Assembly: GCF_041438865.1 (NCBI RefSeq)
Contig: NZ_CP109450.1
Coordinates: 5,458,501-5,522,500 of the forward strand
DNA length: 64,000 nucleotides
Reading direction: 5' to 3'
Origin: Streptomyces sp. NBC_01471
Lineage (GTDB): Bacteria; Actinomycetota; Actinomycetes; Streptomycetales; Streptomycetaceae
The notes under the pieces were generated by a model that was given only the letters and a program-made list of their open reading frames with translations, searched no databases and had not been told where the DNA came from. Position numbers and translations under genes: made by a program. Positions 9,919 through 17,856 of this stretch are shown here, piece after piece (within the stretch, counting starts at the first letter, position 1; each line of letters opens with the position of its first letter).

Positions 9919-11151
9919 ATGCCTTCCGTACTGCCCGATGGTGAGCCCATGCCCGATGACGGGGCGCTGCCCGGTCATGCCCTGGAGGGCGCGGGTGAGC
10001 GGCCGCTCGGGTTCTATCTGCACGTGCCCTACTGCGCGACGCGCTGCGGGTACTGCGACTTCAACACCTACACCGCGACCGAGCTGCGCGGCTCGGGCGG
10101 TGTGCTGGCCTCGCAGGACAACTACGCCTCGACCCTGACCGAGGAGATCCGGCTGGCCCGCAAGGTGCTCGGCGACGACCCCCGGCCGGTCAGCACCGTC
10201 TTCGTCGGCGGCGGAACACCGACCCTGCTCGACGCGGCGGACCTGGTGCGGATGCTCGCGGCGGTCCGGGACGAGTTCGGCCTCGCCGACAACGCGGAGA
10301 TCACCACCGAGGCCAACCCCGAGTCCGTGGGCCCCGAGTATCTGGCGACGCTGCGGGCCGGGGGCTTCAACCGGATCTCGTTCGGGATGCAGAGCGCCCG
10401 GCAGCACGTCCTGAAGATCCTCGACCGCACGCACACCCCGGGCAGGCCCGAGGCGTGCGTCGCCGAGGCCCGCGCGGCGGGCTTCGAGCACGTCAATCTG
10501 GACCTGATCTACGGCACGCCGGGGGAGTCCGACGACGACTGGCGGGCCTCGCTCGCGGCGGCGGTCGGAGCCGGACCCGACCACATCTCCGCGTACGCCC
10601 TCATCGTCGAGGAGGGCACCCAGCTGGCCCGCAGGATCCGGCGCGGCGAAGTGCCGATGACGGACGACGACGAGCACGCGGACCGCTATCTGATCGCGGA
10701 CTCCGTCCTGGCCGACGCGGGCTTCTCCTGGTACGAGGTCTCCAACTGGGCCACCACCGAAGCGGGCCGCTGCCTGCACAACGAGCTGTACTGGCGCGGC
10801 GCGGACTGGTGGGGCGCGGGCCCCGGCGCGCACAGCCACGTCGGCGGGGTGCGCTGGTGGAACGTGAAGCACCCCGGCGCGTACGCGGCGGCCCTGGCTG
10901 CCGGGAAGTCACCCGGCGCGGGCCGGGAGATCCTGCCGGCCGAGGACCGCCGGGTGGAACGCATCCTGCTGGAACTGCGCCTGCGCGACGGCTGCCCGCT
11001 CTCCATCCTGGCCCCGGCGGGCCTGGCCGCGTCCCGGCGCGCCCTGGCGGACGGGCTGCTTGAGGCTGCGGCCTATGAGGCGGGGCGGGCCGTGCTGACG
11101 CTGCGGGGGCGGCTGCTGGCCGATGCGGTGGTGCGGGACCTGGTCGACTGA
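9919..11151 (+). CDS. hemW: Radical SAM family heme chaperone HemW
   Basis: 410 residues from ATG 9919. The radical SAM cluster motif C-x3-C-x2-C is seen in 'YCATRCGYCDF', followed by 'VFVGGGTPTLL', 'TTEANPES', 'ISFGMQS' and 'DLIYGTPGE'. HemW binds heme and delivers it to cytochromes. It was formerly annotated as oxygen-independent coproporphyrinogen oxidase, but the HemN-specific N-terminal extra Cys arrangement is missing. A 24-residue leader precedes the catalytic domain. It begins 26 bp after the phosphatase gene, so the two may be cotranscribed. Confidence 0.92.
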   Translation: MPSVLPDGEPMPDDGALPGHALEGAGERPLGFYLHVPYCATRCGYCDFNTYTATELRGSGGVLASQDNYASTLTEEIRLARKVLGDDPRPVSTVFVGGGTPTLLDAADLVRMLAAVRDEFGLADNAEITTEANPESVGPEYLATLRAGGFNRISFGMQSARQHVLKILDRTHTPGRPEACVAEARAAGFEHVNLDLIYGTPGESDDDWRASLAAAVGAGPDHISAYALIVEEGTQLARRIRRGEVPMTDDDEHADRYLIADSVLADAGFSWYEVSNWATTEAGRCLHNELYWRGADWWGAGPGAHSHVGGVRWWNVKHPGAYAAALAAGKSPGAGREILPAEDRRVERILLELRLRDGCPLSILAPAGLAASRRALADGLLEAAAYEAGRAVLTLRGRLLADAVVRDLVD

Positions 11152-11170
11152 GGCCGGGCCGCGCTGGCAC

Positions 11171-11225
11171 GGGGCTCCGCCCCGGATCCCGCTCCTCAAT
11201 CGCCGGAGGGGCTGAGGTTCCGGCG
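11171..11225. terminator. Two hairpins between convergent hemW and the DUF3097 gene
   Basis: GGGGC-tcc-GCCCC at 11171-11183, and CGCCGGA (11201-11207) pairing with TCCGGCG (11219-11225). They fill the 94-bp convergent gap, and are plausibly terminators for both genes. Confidence 0.45.
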
Positions 11226-11245
11226 CTCGGAGGGACTGGACATTC

Positions 11246-12064
11246 CTACTCCACAGGGGCCGTCACGAAGTCGATCAGTTCCTCGACCCGGCCCAGCAGA
11301 GCGGGCTCCAGGTCCCGGTAGGAGCGCACCCCGGAGAGGATCCGCTGCCACGCGGCGCCGGTGTTCTCCGGCCAGCCCAGCGCCCGGCACACCCCGGTCT
11401 TCCAGTCCTGTCCGCGCGGCACGGCCGGCCACCCCGCGATGCCCACGGACGAGGGCTTCACCGCTTCCCAGACATCGATGTAGGGGTGCCCCACCACCAG
11501 CGCGTGGTCACTGGAGACCTGCGCCGCGATACGGGACTCCTTCGAGCCCGGGACCAGGTGGTCGACCAGCACCCCGAGCCGTGCGTCCGCCCCCGGGCCG
11601 AACTCCGTGACGATCGCGGGCAGATCGTCGATGCCCTCCAGATACTCGACGACGACACCCTCGATCCGCAGGTCGTCGCCCCACACCCGCTCGACCAGCT
11701 CCGCGTCGTGGCGCCCCTCCACGTAGATCCGCCCGGCCCGCGCGACCCGTGCCCGGGCGCCGGGCACCGCCAGCGAGCCGGACGCCGTCCGGTCGGTGCG
11801 CCGGGGCGCCGCCGTGGGGCGTACGAGCGTGACCGGGCGCCCCTCAAGCAGGAAGGCGCGCGGCCCCATCGGGAACACCCGGTGCTTGCCGAAGCGGTCC
11901 TCCAGGGTGACCGTCGGCCCCTCGGCCGTCTTCTCACACCGGATCACCGCACCGCAGAAGCCGGTGGCGATCTCCTCGACCACCAGATCGGGCTCGGCCG
12001 CGACCTCGCGGGCGGGCGTCTGCTTCTTCCACGGCGGCGTGAAGTCGGGGCTGTAGCTGCGCAT
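11246..12064 (-). CDS. DUF3097 protein with a Toprim-like core
   Basis: 272 residues from ATG 12064. DUF3097 is a conserved actinobacterial family of unknown function. Residues ~130-200 read like a Toprim domain: 'IYVEGRHDAELVERVWG' has the Toprim-type E-G-x-x-D, and 'LGVLVDHLVPGSKESRIA' resembles the 'D-x-D-x-x-G-x-x-I' strand, although the second Asp is His. The N-terminal half is a small beta domain with a conserved 'DLVVEEIATGFCGAVI'. RNase M5 and OLD nucleases share this core, so an RNA or DNA processing role is possible but unproven. It lies 10 bp after the MBL gene and is likely in an operon with it. Confidence 0.75.
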   Translation of the reverse strand: MRSYSPDFTPPWKKQTPAREVAAEPDLVVEEIATGFCGAVIRCEKTAEGPTVTLEDRFGKHRVFPMGPRAFLLEGRPVTLVRPTAAPRRTDRTASGSLAVPGARARVARAGRIYVEGRHDAELVERVWGDDLRIEGVVVEYLEGIDDLPAIVTEFGPGADARLGVLVDHLVPGSKESRIAAQVSSDHALVVGHPYIDVWEAVKPSSVGIAGWPAVPRGQDWKTGVCRALGWPENTGAAWQRILSGVRSYRDLEPALLGRVEELIDFVTAPVE

Positions 12065-12074
12065 TCCGCAGACG

Positions 12075-12863
12075 CTACGACACCCCGGAGCGTGCTGCCA
12101 GCACATCCCGCTGAGCGCGGACGAAAGCGGCGTCGACCACGGCGCCGTGCCCCGGTACGTACAGCGCGTCCGCGCCGCCCAGCGCCAGCAGCCGGTCCAG
12201 CGCGGCGGGCCAGCGGGCGGGCATCGCGTCCGGGCCCGCCTGGGGCTCGCCCGACTCCTCGACCAGATCGCCGCAGAAGACGACGGTGCGGGCGCCCGCA
12301 CCGTCCGCACCCGCCGCGGGGCCGGCCTCCCGTCCGCCCGGGACGAGCAGCACCAGGTCGTGGCCGGTGTGGCCGGGGCCGCAGTTCACGAGGGTGACCC
12401 GGCGGCCGCCCAGGTCCAGGGTCAGTTCCCCGGAGACCGGATGGTGCGGAGCGACGAGATGGGCCACTGCCTCGGCGGCCTCCGCCGCCGGGACCCCGTG
12501 GCGCACCGCGTCCTGGCGCAGTGCGTCGGCACCGCGTGAGCCCCGGGTGAGCAGCGCCTCCGCGCCCACCGCTCCGTACACCTGGACACCCGCGAACGCG
12601 GCGGTGCCCAGCACATGGTCGAAGTGCGGGTGGCTCAGCGCGATGTGCGTCACCCGGCGGCCCAGCACCGCCTCCGCGCGCATCCGGACCTCCCGGCCCT
12701 CGCGCAGCGTCGCGCCCGTGTCGAAGAGCAGCGCACCGTACCGGCCGGCCACGAGCCCGGCCGTGGCGTCCCAGCGCGGGAGACGGCACCGTCCCACCCC
12801 CGGCGCCAGGTGTTCCCAGCCGGAGTCTTCCCAAGCGGCGTCAGTGGCGTCAGTGGCGTCCAT
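12075..12863 (-). CDS. MBL-fold metallo-hydrolase
   Basis: 262 residues. The zinc-binding H-x-H-x-D-H motif is in 'SHPHFDHVLGTAAF' (about residues 79-92). Further ligands are likely in 'CGPGHTGHD' and 'FCGDLVEE', with the final His in 'YVPGHGAVVD'. This is a cytoplasmic beta-lactamase-fold hydrolase, probably in the glyoxalase II-like set, with unknown substrate. The N-terminus starts with a repeated Asp-Ala-Thr stretch, so the true start could be slightly later. It precedes the DUF3097 gene on the same strand. Confidence 0.85.
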   Translation of the reverse strand: MDATDATDAAWEDSGWEHLAPGVGRCRLPRWDATAGLVAGRYGALLFDTGATLREGREVRMRAEAVLGRRVTHIALSHPHFDHVLGTAAFAGVQVYGAVGAEALLTRGSRGADALRQDAVRHGVPAAEAAEAVAHLVAPHHPVSGELTLDLGGRRVTLVNCGPGHTGHDLVLLVPGGREAGPAAGADGAGARTVVFCGDLVEESGEPQAGPDAMPARWPAALDRLLALGGADALYVPGHGAVVDAAFVRAQRDVLAARSGVS

Positions 12864-12919
12864 ACCCTGACGCTATCCCCGGCCGGCGGACACCGGCGCG
12901 ACCGCGCGACGGCCCGCCC

Positions 12920-12950
12920 TTGCCAGCGGTGAACCTCTCCGCCGTACACT
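12920..12950 (+). promoter_or_regulatory. Possible housekeeping promoter of hrcA-dnaJ2
   Basis: TTGCCA (12920-12925) and TACACT (12945-12950) are separated by 19 bp and end ten bases before the CIRCE element. The spacing is somewhat long, but the position upstream of the operator fits a HrcA-repressed promoter. Confidence 0.4.
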
Positions 12951-12959
12951 GGGACGTCG

Positions 12960-12986
12960 CTGGCACTCGAACATACCGAGTGCCAG
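12960..12986. promoter_or_regulatory. CIRCE operator (HrcA binding site)
   Basis: Perfect inverted repeat CTGGCACTC-N9-GAGTGCCAG. It matches the classical CIRCE pattern (TTAGCACTC-N9-GAGTGCTAA) apart from symmetric outer changes. It lies 34 bp before the hrcA GTG, implying autoregulation of hrcA-dnaJ2 by HrcA. Confidence 0.95.
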
Positions 12987-13020
12987 GAAGGTCCGGATCG
13001 AGAGCTGGAGGTGTGCGCGG

Positions 13021-14031
13021 GTGCTCAGCGAACGCAGACTCGAAGTGTTGCGCGCCATCGTCCAGGACTATGTGGGCACCGAGGAGCCGGTCGGTTCCAA
13101 GGCGCTCACCGAGCGGCACCGGCTCGGTGTCTCACCGGCCACCGTCCGCAACGACATGGCGGCCCTGGAGGACGAGGGGTTCATCGCCCAGCCGCACACG
13201 AGCGCGGGCCGCATCCCCACGGACAAGGGGTACCGGCTGTTCGTCGACCGGCTCGCGGGCGTCAAGCCCCTCTCGTCGCCCGAGCGGCGCGCCATCCAGA
13301 ACTTCATGGACGGCGCGGTCGACCTCGACGACGTGGTGGCCAGGACCGTGCGGCTCCTCGCCCAGCTCACCCGGCAGGTCGCCGTCGTGCAGTACCCGTC
13401 GCTGACCCGTTCCACGGTGCGGCACGTGGAGCTGCTCGCGCTGGCCCCGGCCCGGCTGATGCTCGTACTGATCACGGACACCGGGCGGGTGGAGCAGCGT
13501 CTGGTCGACTGCCCGGGGCCGTTCGGTGAGACATCTCTCGCCGACCTCCGTGCCCGGCTCAACAGCAGGGTGGTGGGGCGCCGCTTCGCGGACGTACCAC
13601 AATTGGTGCAGGACCTGCCCGAGTCCTTCGAGCAGGAGGACCGGGGTACGGTTTCCACGGTGCTCGCGACCTTGCTCGAAACGCTGGTCGAGGAGACCGA
13701 AGAACGGCTGATGATCGGCGGAACCGCCAATCTGACGCGATTCGGACATGACTTCCCACTGACCATCAGGCCGGTGCTGGAAGCGCTGGAGGAGCAGGTC
13801 GTGCTCCTCAAGCTGCTCGGTGAGGACTCGGGCATGACCGTACGCATCGGGCATGAGAATGCCCACGAGGGCCTGACGTCCACATCGGTCGTCGCCGTCG
13901 GCTACGGTTCGGGCGACGAGGCAGTCGCCAAACTCGGCGTGGTCGGACCGACCCGCATGGACTACCCCGGAACGATGGGAGCGGTACGCGCAGTGGCACG
14001 TTACGTCGGACAGATCCTGGCGGAGTCGTAA
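13021..14031 (+). CDS. hrcA: Heat-inducible transcription repressor HrcA
   Basis: 336 residues from GTG 13021, preceded by GGAGG about eight bases upstream. It has an N-terminal winged helix ('RRLEVLRAIVQDYVGTEEPVGSKAL', 'VSPATVRNDMAALEDEGFI', 'PHTSAGRIPTDKGYR') and a C-terminal GAF-like dimerisation domain ending with 'VGPTRMDYPGTMGAVRAVARYVGQIL'. It represses chaperone genes through CIRCE and depends on GroEL for folding. Its TAA is immediately followed by the dnaJ2 GTG, so the two are translationally coupled. Confidence 0.97.
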   Translation: MLSERRLEVLRAIVQDYVGTEEPVGSKALTERHRLGVSPATVRNDMAALEDEGFIAQPHTSAGRIPTDKGYRLFVDRLAGVKPLSSPERRAIQNFMDGAVDLDDVVARTVRLLAQLTRQVAVVQYPSLTRSTVRHVELLALAPARLMLVLITDTGRVEQRLVDCPGPFGETSLADLRARLNSRVVGRRFADVPQLVQDLPESFEQEDRGTVSTVLATLLETLVEETEERLMIGGTANLTRFGHDFPLTIRPVLEALEEQVVLLKLLGEDSGMTVRIGHENAHEGLTSTSVVAVGYGSGDEAVAKLGVVGPTRMDYPGTMGAVRAVARYVGQILAES

Positions 14032-15168
14032 GTGGCCACGGACTATTACGCCGTTCTCGGCGTGCGCCGCGACGCTTCCCAGGACGAGATCAAGAAGGCA
14101 TTCCGGCGGTTGGCGCGCGAGCTCCACCCGGATGTCAACCCCGATCCCAAGACGCAGGAACGCTTCAAGGAGATCAACGCCGCCTACGAGGTGTTGTCGG
14201 ACCCGCAGAAGAAGCAGGTCTACGACCTCGGCGGCGATCCGCTCTCGCAGGCGGGCGGCGGCGGAGCCGGCGGCTTCGGCGCGGGCGGCTTCGGCAACTT
14301 CTCGGACATCATGGACGCCTTCTTCGGTACGGCGTCCCAGCGCGGGCCGAGGTCGCGCACGCGGCGCGGCCAGGACGCGATGATCCGGCTGGAGATCGAC
14401 CTCAACGAGTCGGCCTTCGGCACCACGAAGGACATCCAGGTCGACACCGCGGTGGTCTGTACGACCTGCAGCGGCGAGGGCGCGGCCCCCGGCACCTCGG
14501 CCCAGACCTGCGACATGTGCCGCGGTCGCGGCGAGGTCTCGCAGGTCACCCGGTCCTTCCTGGGCCAGGTCATGACCTCGCGGCCGTGTCCGCAGTGCCA
14601 GGGCTTCGGTACGGTCGTGCCGACGCCGTGCCCCGAGTGCGCGGGCGACGGGCGCATCCGCTCCCGCCGCACGCTGACGGTGAAGATCCCGGCCGGTGTC
14701 GACAACGGCACCCGGATCCAGCTCGCGGGCGAGGGCGAGGTCGGCCCCGGCGGCGGCCCCGCCGGTGACCTGTACGTCGAGATCCACGAGCTGCCGCACG
14801 CGGTCTTCCAGCGGCGCGGCGACGATCTGCACTGCACGGTGACGGTCCCGATGACGGCGGCCGCACTCGGTACGAAGGTGCCGCTGGAGACGCTGGACGC
14901 GCTGGAGGAGGTCGACATCCGGCCGGGCACGCAGTCCGGTCAGTCGATCCCGATGCACCAGCGCGGCATCACGCATCTGCGCGGCGGCGGCCGGGGTGAC
15001 CTGATCGTGCACGTCGAGGTGCTCACCCCGACGAAGATGGACGCCGAACAGGAACGCCTGCTGCGGGAGTTCTCCAAGCTGCGCGGTGAGGAACGGCCTA
15101 CCGGCCAGTTCCAGCCGGGGCAGCAGGGGTTGTTCTCGCGCCTCAAGGACGCGTTCAACGGGCGGTAG
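14032..15168 (+). CDS. dnaJ2: Chaperone protein DnaJ (second DnaJ of the HrcA operon)
   Basis: 378 residues. A J domain with the HPD triad ('ELHPDVNPD', about residue 33) comes first, then a G-rich linker (about 70-95), a zinc-binding domain with four C-x2-C-x-G-x-G repeats (about 143-205), and the substrate-binding C-terminal domains. It stimulates DnaK ATPase and delivers unfolded clients. Zero spacing to hrcA puts it under CIRCE control. Streptomyces usually carries another dnaJ in the dnaK operon, so this is the hrcA-linked copy. Confidence 0.97.
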   Translation: MATDYYAVLGVRRDASQDEIKKAFRRLARELHPDVNPDPKTQERFKEINAAYEVLSDPQKKQVYDLGGDPLSQAGGGGAGGFGAGGFGNFSDIMDAFFGTASQRGPRSRTRRGQDAMIRLEIDLNESAFGTTKDIQVDTAVVCTTCSGEGAAPGTSAQTCDMCRGRGEVSQVTRSFLGQVMTSRPCPQCQGFGTVVPTPCPECAGDGRIRSRRTLTVKIPAGVDNGTRIQLAGEGEVGPGGGPAGDLYVEIHELPHAVFQRRGDDLHCTVTVPMTAAALGTKVPLETLDALEEVDIRPGTQSGQSIPMHQRGITHLRGGGRGDLIVHVEVLTPTKMDAEQERLLREFSKLRGEERPTGQFQPGQQGLFSRLKDAFNGR

Positions 15169-15228
15169 CCCCCGGCGCACTCGCGCCACCGATTCGGTGC
15201 GGTGCGGAGGACGTGGCACGATGCGGTC

Positions 15229-16302
15229 ATGTCCTCCGCACTCGCCGATCTCTGCCGATATCCGATCGTGCAGGCCCCCATGGCGGGCGGTGCTTCGGGC
15301 CCGCAGCTCGCCGCAGCCGTCTCCGAGGCCGGTGGTCTCGGGTTCCTCGCCGCCGGGTACAAAACCGCGGACGGCATGTACGAGGAGATCAAGCAGCTGC
15401 GCGGGCTGACCTCGCTGCCCTTCGGTGTGAACCTGTTCATGCCGCAGCCCGAGAACGCCGATCCGGCCGCCATCGAGGTCTACAGCCACCAGCTCGCCGG
15501 TGAGTCCACCTGGTACGAGACGCCCCTCGGCGACGTCCACGGCAGCTCGGACGACGGGTACGAGGCGAAACTCGCCATCCTGCTCGACGACCCGGTGCCC
15601 GTGGTCTCCTTCACCTTCGGCTGTCCCTCCCGCGATGTGCTCGACGCCTTCGACCGGGTCGACACCTTCACCATCGTCACCGTCACCACCGCCGAGGAGG
15701 CCCAGGCCGCCCAGTGGTGCGGCGCCGACGCGGTCTGTGTGCAGGGCATCGAGGCGGGCGGTCACCAGGGCACGCACCGCGACGACCCGCAGAACGACGG
15801 CACGGGCATCGGTGTGCTCTCGCTCATCACCCAGGTCCGGGAGACCGTGCAGCTGCCGGTCGTCGCGGCGGGCGGGATGATGCGCGGCTCGCAGATCGCG
15901 GCGGTGCTCGCGGCGGGCGCGGACGCGGCGCAGCTCGGTACGGCCTTCCTGGTGTGCCCCGAGTCCGGGGCGAACAGGCTGCACAAGCAGGCCCTGACCA
16001 ACCCGCTCTTCGTCCGCACGGACCTCACCCGCGCGTTCAGCGGGCGCCCGGCGCGCGGTCTCGTCAACCGGTTCATGCGCGAGCACGGTCCGTACGCCCC
16101 CGCCGCCTATCCGCAGGTGCACCACCTCACCGCGGGGCTGCGCAAGGCCGCGGCCGGGGTGGGCGACGCCCAGGGCATGGCGCTCTGGGCCGGCCAGGGC
16201 CACCGCCTCGCCCGTGAGCTGCCCGCCGGACAGCTGGTCGAGGTGCTGGTCGCCGAACTGGAAGCGGCCCGCGCGTCGTTGGCCGAAGGCGGCGCGTCGT
16301 GA
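15229..16302 (+). CDS. Nitronate monooxygenase-like FMN protein
   Basis: 357 residues from ATG 15229. It is an FMN-binding TIM barrel of the 2-nitropropane dioxygenase family. 'PIVQAPMAGGASGPQLAAAVSEAGGLGFL' elements occur at the N-terminus; 'EAGGHQGTH' with the putative catalytic His and the phosphate-binding 'VVAAGGMMRGSQIAAVLAAGADAAQLGT' pieces follow. The family oxidises nitronates or acts on related compounds, and the true substrate is uncertain. It follows dnaJ2 by 60 bp and overlaps rsmE by 4 nt. Confidence 0.88.
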   Translation: MSSALADLCRYPIVQAPMAGGASGPQLAAAVSEAGGLGFLAAGYKTADGMYEEIKQLRGLTSLPFGVNLFMPQPENADPAAIEVYSHQLAGESTWYETPLGDVHGSSDDGYEAKLAILLDDPVPVVSFTFGCPSRDVLDAFDRVDTFTIVTVTTAEEAQAAQWCGADAVCVQGIEAGGHQGTHRDDPQNDGTGIGVLSLITQVRETVQLPVVAAGGMMRGSQIAAVLAAGADAAQLGTAFLVCPESGANRLHKQALTNPLFVRTDLTRAFSGRPARGLVNRFMREHGPYAPAAYPQVHHLTAGLRKAAAGVGDAQGMALWAGQGHRLARELPAGQLVEVLVAELEAARASLAEGGAS

Positions 16303-17057
16303 CCGCGCCGGTCTTCGTCGTCGACGCGGTACGCGGCTTCGATCCGGCCCCCGGCTCCCGATTCGTCCTGGACGGTCCCGAGGGCCGGCACGCGGTGTCC
16401 GTGAAGCGGCTGCGGGCGGGCGAGGAGGTCGTACTGACCGACGGCGCGGGCCGCTCGGCGCGGTGCGTGGTCCTGTCGGCCGAGGGCAAGGACCGGCTGG
16501 AGGTCCGGGTGGACACGTGCGCCGAGGATCCGCCGCCCGTACCCCGGATCACCGTCGTACAGGCGCTGCCCAAGGGCGATCGCGGTGAGGTCGCCGTCGA
16601 GACCATGACGGAGACCGGCGTCGACGTGATCGTGCCGTGGCAGGCGTCGCGCTGCATCACCCAGTGGCGGGGCGACCGTGGCGCCAAGTCCCTCGCCAAG
16701 TGGCGCAGTACGGCACGCGAGTCGGGCAAGCAGTCCCGCCGGACCCGCTTCCCCGAGATCACCGACGCGCTGAGCACCAAGCAGGTCGCCGCACTTCTCG
16801 CGGACGCCGACCTGGCCGGGGTGCTGCACGAGGACCAGGAGTACGGCAGCGAGCCACTGGCCGCGGCCGAACTCCCCGCGCGGGGCGAGATCGTGCTGGT
16901 CGTCGGCCCCGAAGGGGGAGTGTCGCCGGACGAGCTCGCGGCCTTCACGGCGGCCGGGGCCGGGGTGTACCGGCTGGGACGCAGCGTGCTGCGTACCTCG
17001 ACGGCGGGGACGGCCGCGGGAGCGCTGCTGCTGGCCCGGACGGGCCGCTGGGGCTGA
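16299..17057 (+). CDS. rsmE: 16S rRNA (uracil(1498)-N(3))-methyltransferase
   Basis: 252 residues. GTG 16299 overlaps the previous stop (GTGA). It has an N-terminal PUA-like barrel and a C-terminal SPOUT knot with 'VVGPEGGVSPDELAAF' and 'LGRSVLRTSTAGTAA', the SAM-binding knot loops. The N-terminal 'FVLDGPEGRHAVSVKRLRAGEEV' is typical. It methylates U1498 in the decoding region of the 30S subunit. It is the last core gene of the hrcA run. Confidence 0.95.
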   Translation: MTAPVFVVDAVRGFDPAPGSRFVLDGPEGRHAVSVKRLRAGEEVVLTDGAGRSARCVVLSAEGKDRLEVRVDTCAEDPPPVPRITVVQALPKGDRGEVAVETMTETGVDVIVPWQASRCITQWRGDRGAKSLAKWRSTARESGKQSRRTRFPEITDALSTKQVAALLADADLAGVLHEDQEYGSEPLAAAELPARGEIVLVVGPEGGVSPDELAAFTAAGAGVYRLGRSVLRTSTAGTAAGALLLARTGRWG

Positions 17058-17165
17058 GCGGCCCCGCAGCCCCGGTCCGGATCCCGGCCCGGCCGGCCAC
17101 CCGCGAGAGTGAAGTGGGCGCGAAAGGAGTGCACATCGGCCCCTTTCAGTGGGACCCTGCCGCTT

Positions 17166-17696
17166 ATGGGCGCATTGAGACACGTATCGAGGCGCGTACG
17201 GTACCGGTCGGTTCTCGCGGCAGTCGGCGCTGTCTGTACGGCAGTTGCGGGCGTCGCGGCCTGCGATCCGGTCGACGGGATGAACACGGCGTCCGTCGCC
17301 TACACCACCGACCGCACCGCCACCAGCGCCCTGGATCACCACGGTGTCGGCGTCGACTGGCTGACCTGCACGGCCGACGCCGCGGCCGCCTCACCCGCGC
17401 CCACCGCCGCCCCGCGTGACGTGGCACAGGTCGACTGCCGGGGCAGGACCAAGGACAAGAAGGACATCACCGTCAAGGGCAGGGTCACCAGGACCGTCGA
17501 CGGGCGGTGCGTACGGGGCAATCTGACCAGCACGGTCGGCGGTGAACTGGCCTTCACCGCCACACTGCTGGGCAACTGCGCGGCCCCGCCCCCGGACGCC
17601 GGTATCCCCGCGCCGGGGCACGTCGGCGACGGCGGCGTGCGGCCGACGGCGACCGTGACAGTGACCGCCACCGTGACGCAGTACCCGGGCAAGTAG
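17166..17696 (+). CDS. Putative lipoprotein of unknown function
   Basis: 176 residues from ATG 17166. An Arg-rich n-region, a hydrophobic stretch and the lipobox V-A-A-C put the lipidated Cys near residue 33. The mature part has four further Cys and a C-terminal Thr/Val run (TVTVTATVTQ). It looks like an exported, lipid-anchored protein on the outer face of the membrane. I recognise no domain. ATG 17166 gives a standard signal peptide, whereas the longer in-frame GTG at 17109 would not. Confidence 0.65.
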   Translation: MGALRHVSRRVRYRSVLAAVGAVCTAVAGVAACDPVDGMNTASVAYTTDRTATSALDHHGVGVDWLTCTADAAAASPAPTAAPRDVAQVDCRGRTKDKKDITVKGRVTRTVDGRCVRGNLTSTVGGELAFTATLLGNCAAPPPDAGIPAPGHVGDGGVRPTATVTVTATVTQYPGK

Positions 17697-17759
17697 CCGA
17701 GCAACAGCCCGCCCGGGAGCCGGACAGCGAGCCGGACAGCCCACCCCCGGGGGCGCCCT

Positions 17760-17783
17760 TAGGTATCCCGGCTAGGTATCCCG
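17760..17783. repeat. Tandem direct repeat TAGGTATCCCG upstream of the ATPase gene
   Basis: Two copies of TAGGTATCCCG at 17760-17770 and 17773-17783, a 13-bp period, followed by a partial TTAGGTG at 17792-17798. Short direct repeats ahead of a gene can be sites for OmpR-like or other regulators. The site is 74 bp before the ATPase start. Confidence 0.5.
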
Positions 17784-17856
17784 TCCGTGGATTTAGGTGT
17801 ACGGATCTTCTCTCCAGGCCCGCGCGTGGCGGGCTTTCGCCGGTCAGAGTGGGGGC

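Noticed and set aside
8587..11151. An 854-aa ORF joining the phosphatase region and HemW
   Set aside because: The first half is an out-of-frame shadow of the phosphatase. HemW starts at ATG 9919.
13132..16203. A 1023-aa minus-strand ORF over hrcA, dnaJ2 and the nitronate monooxygenase gene
   Set aside because: It spans three well-supported plus-strand genes and is Arg/Gly/His-rich nonsense.
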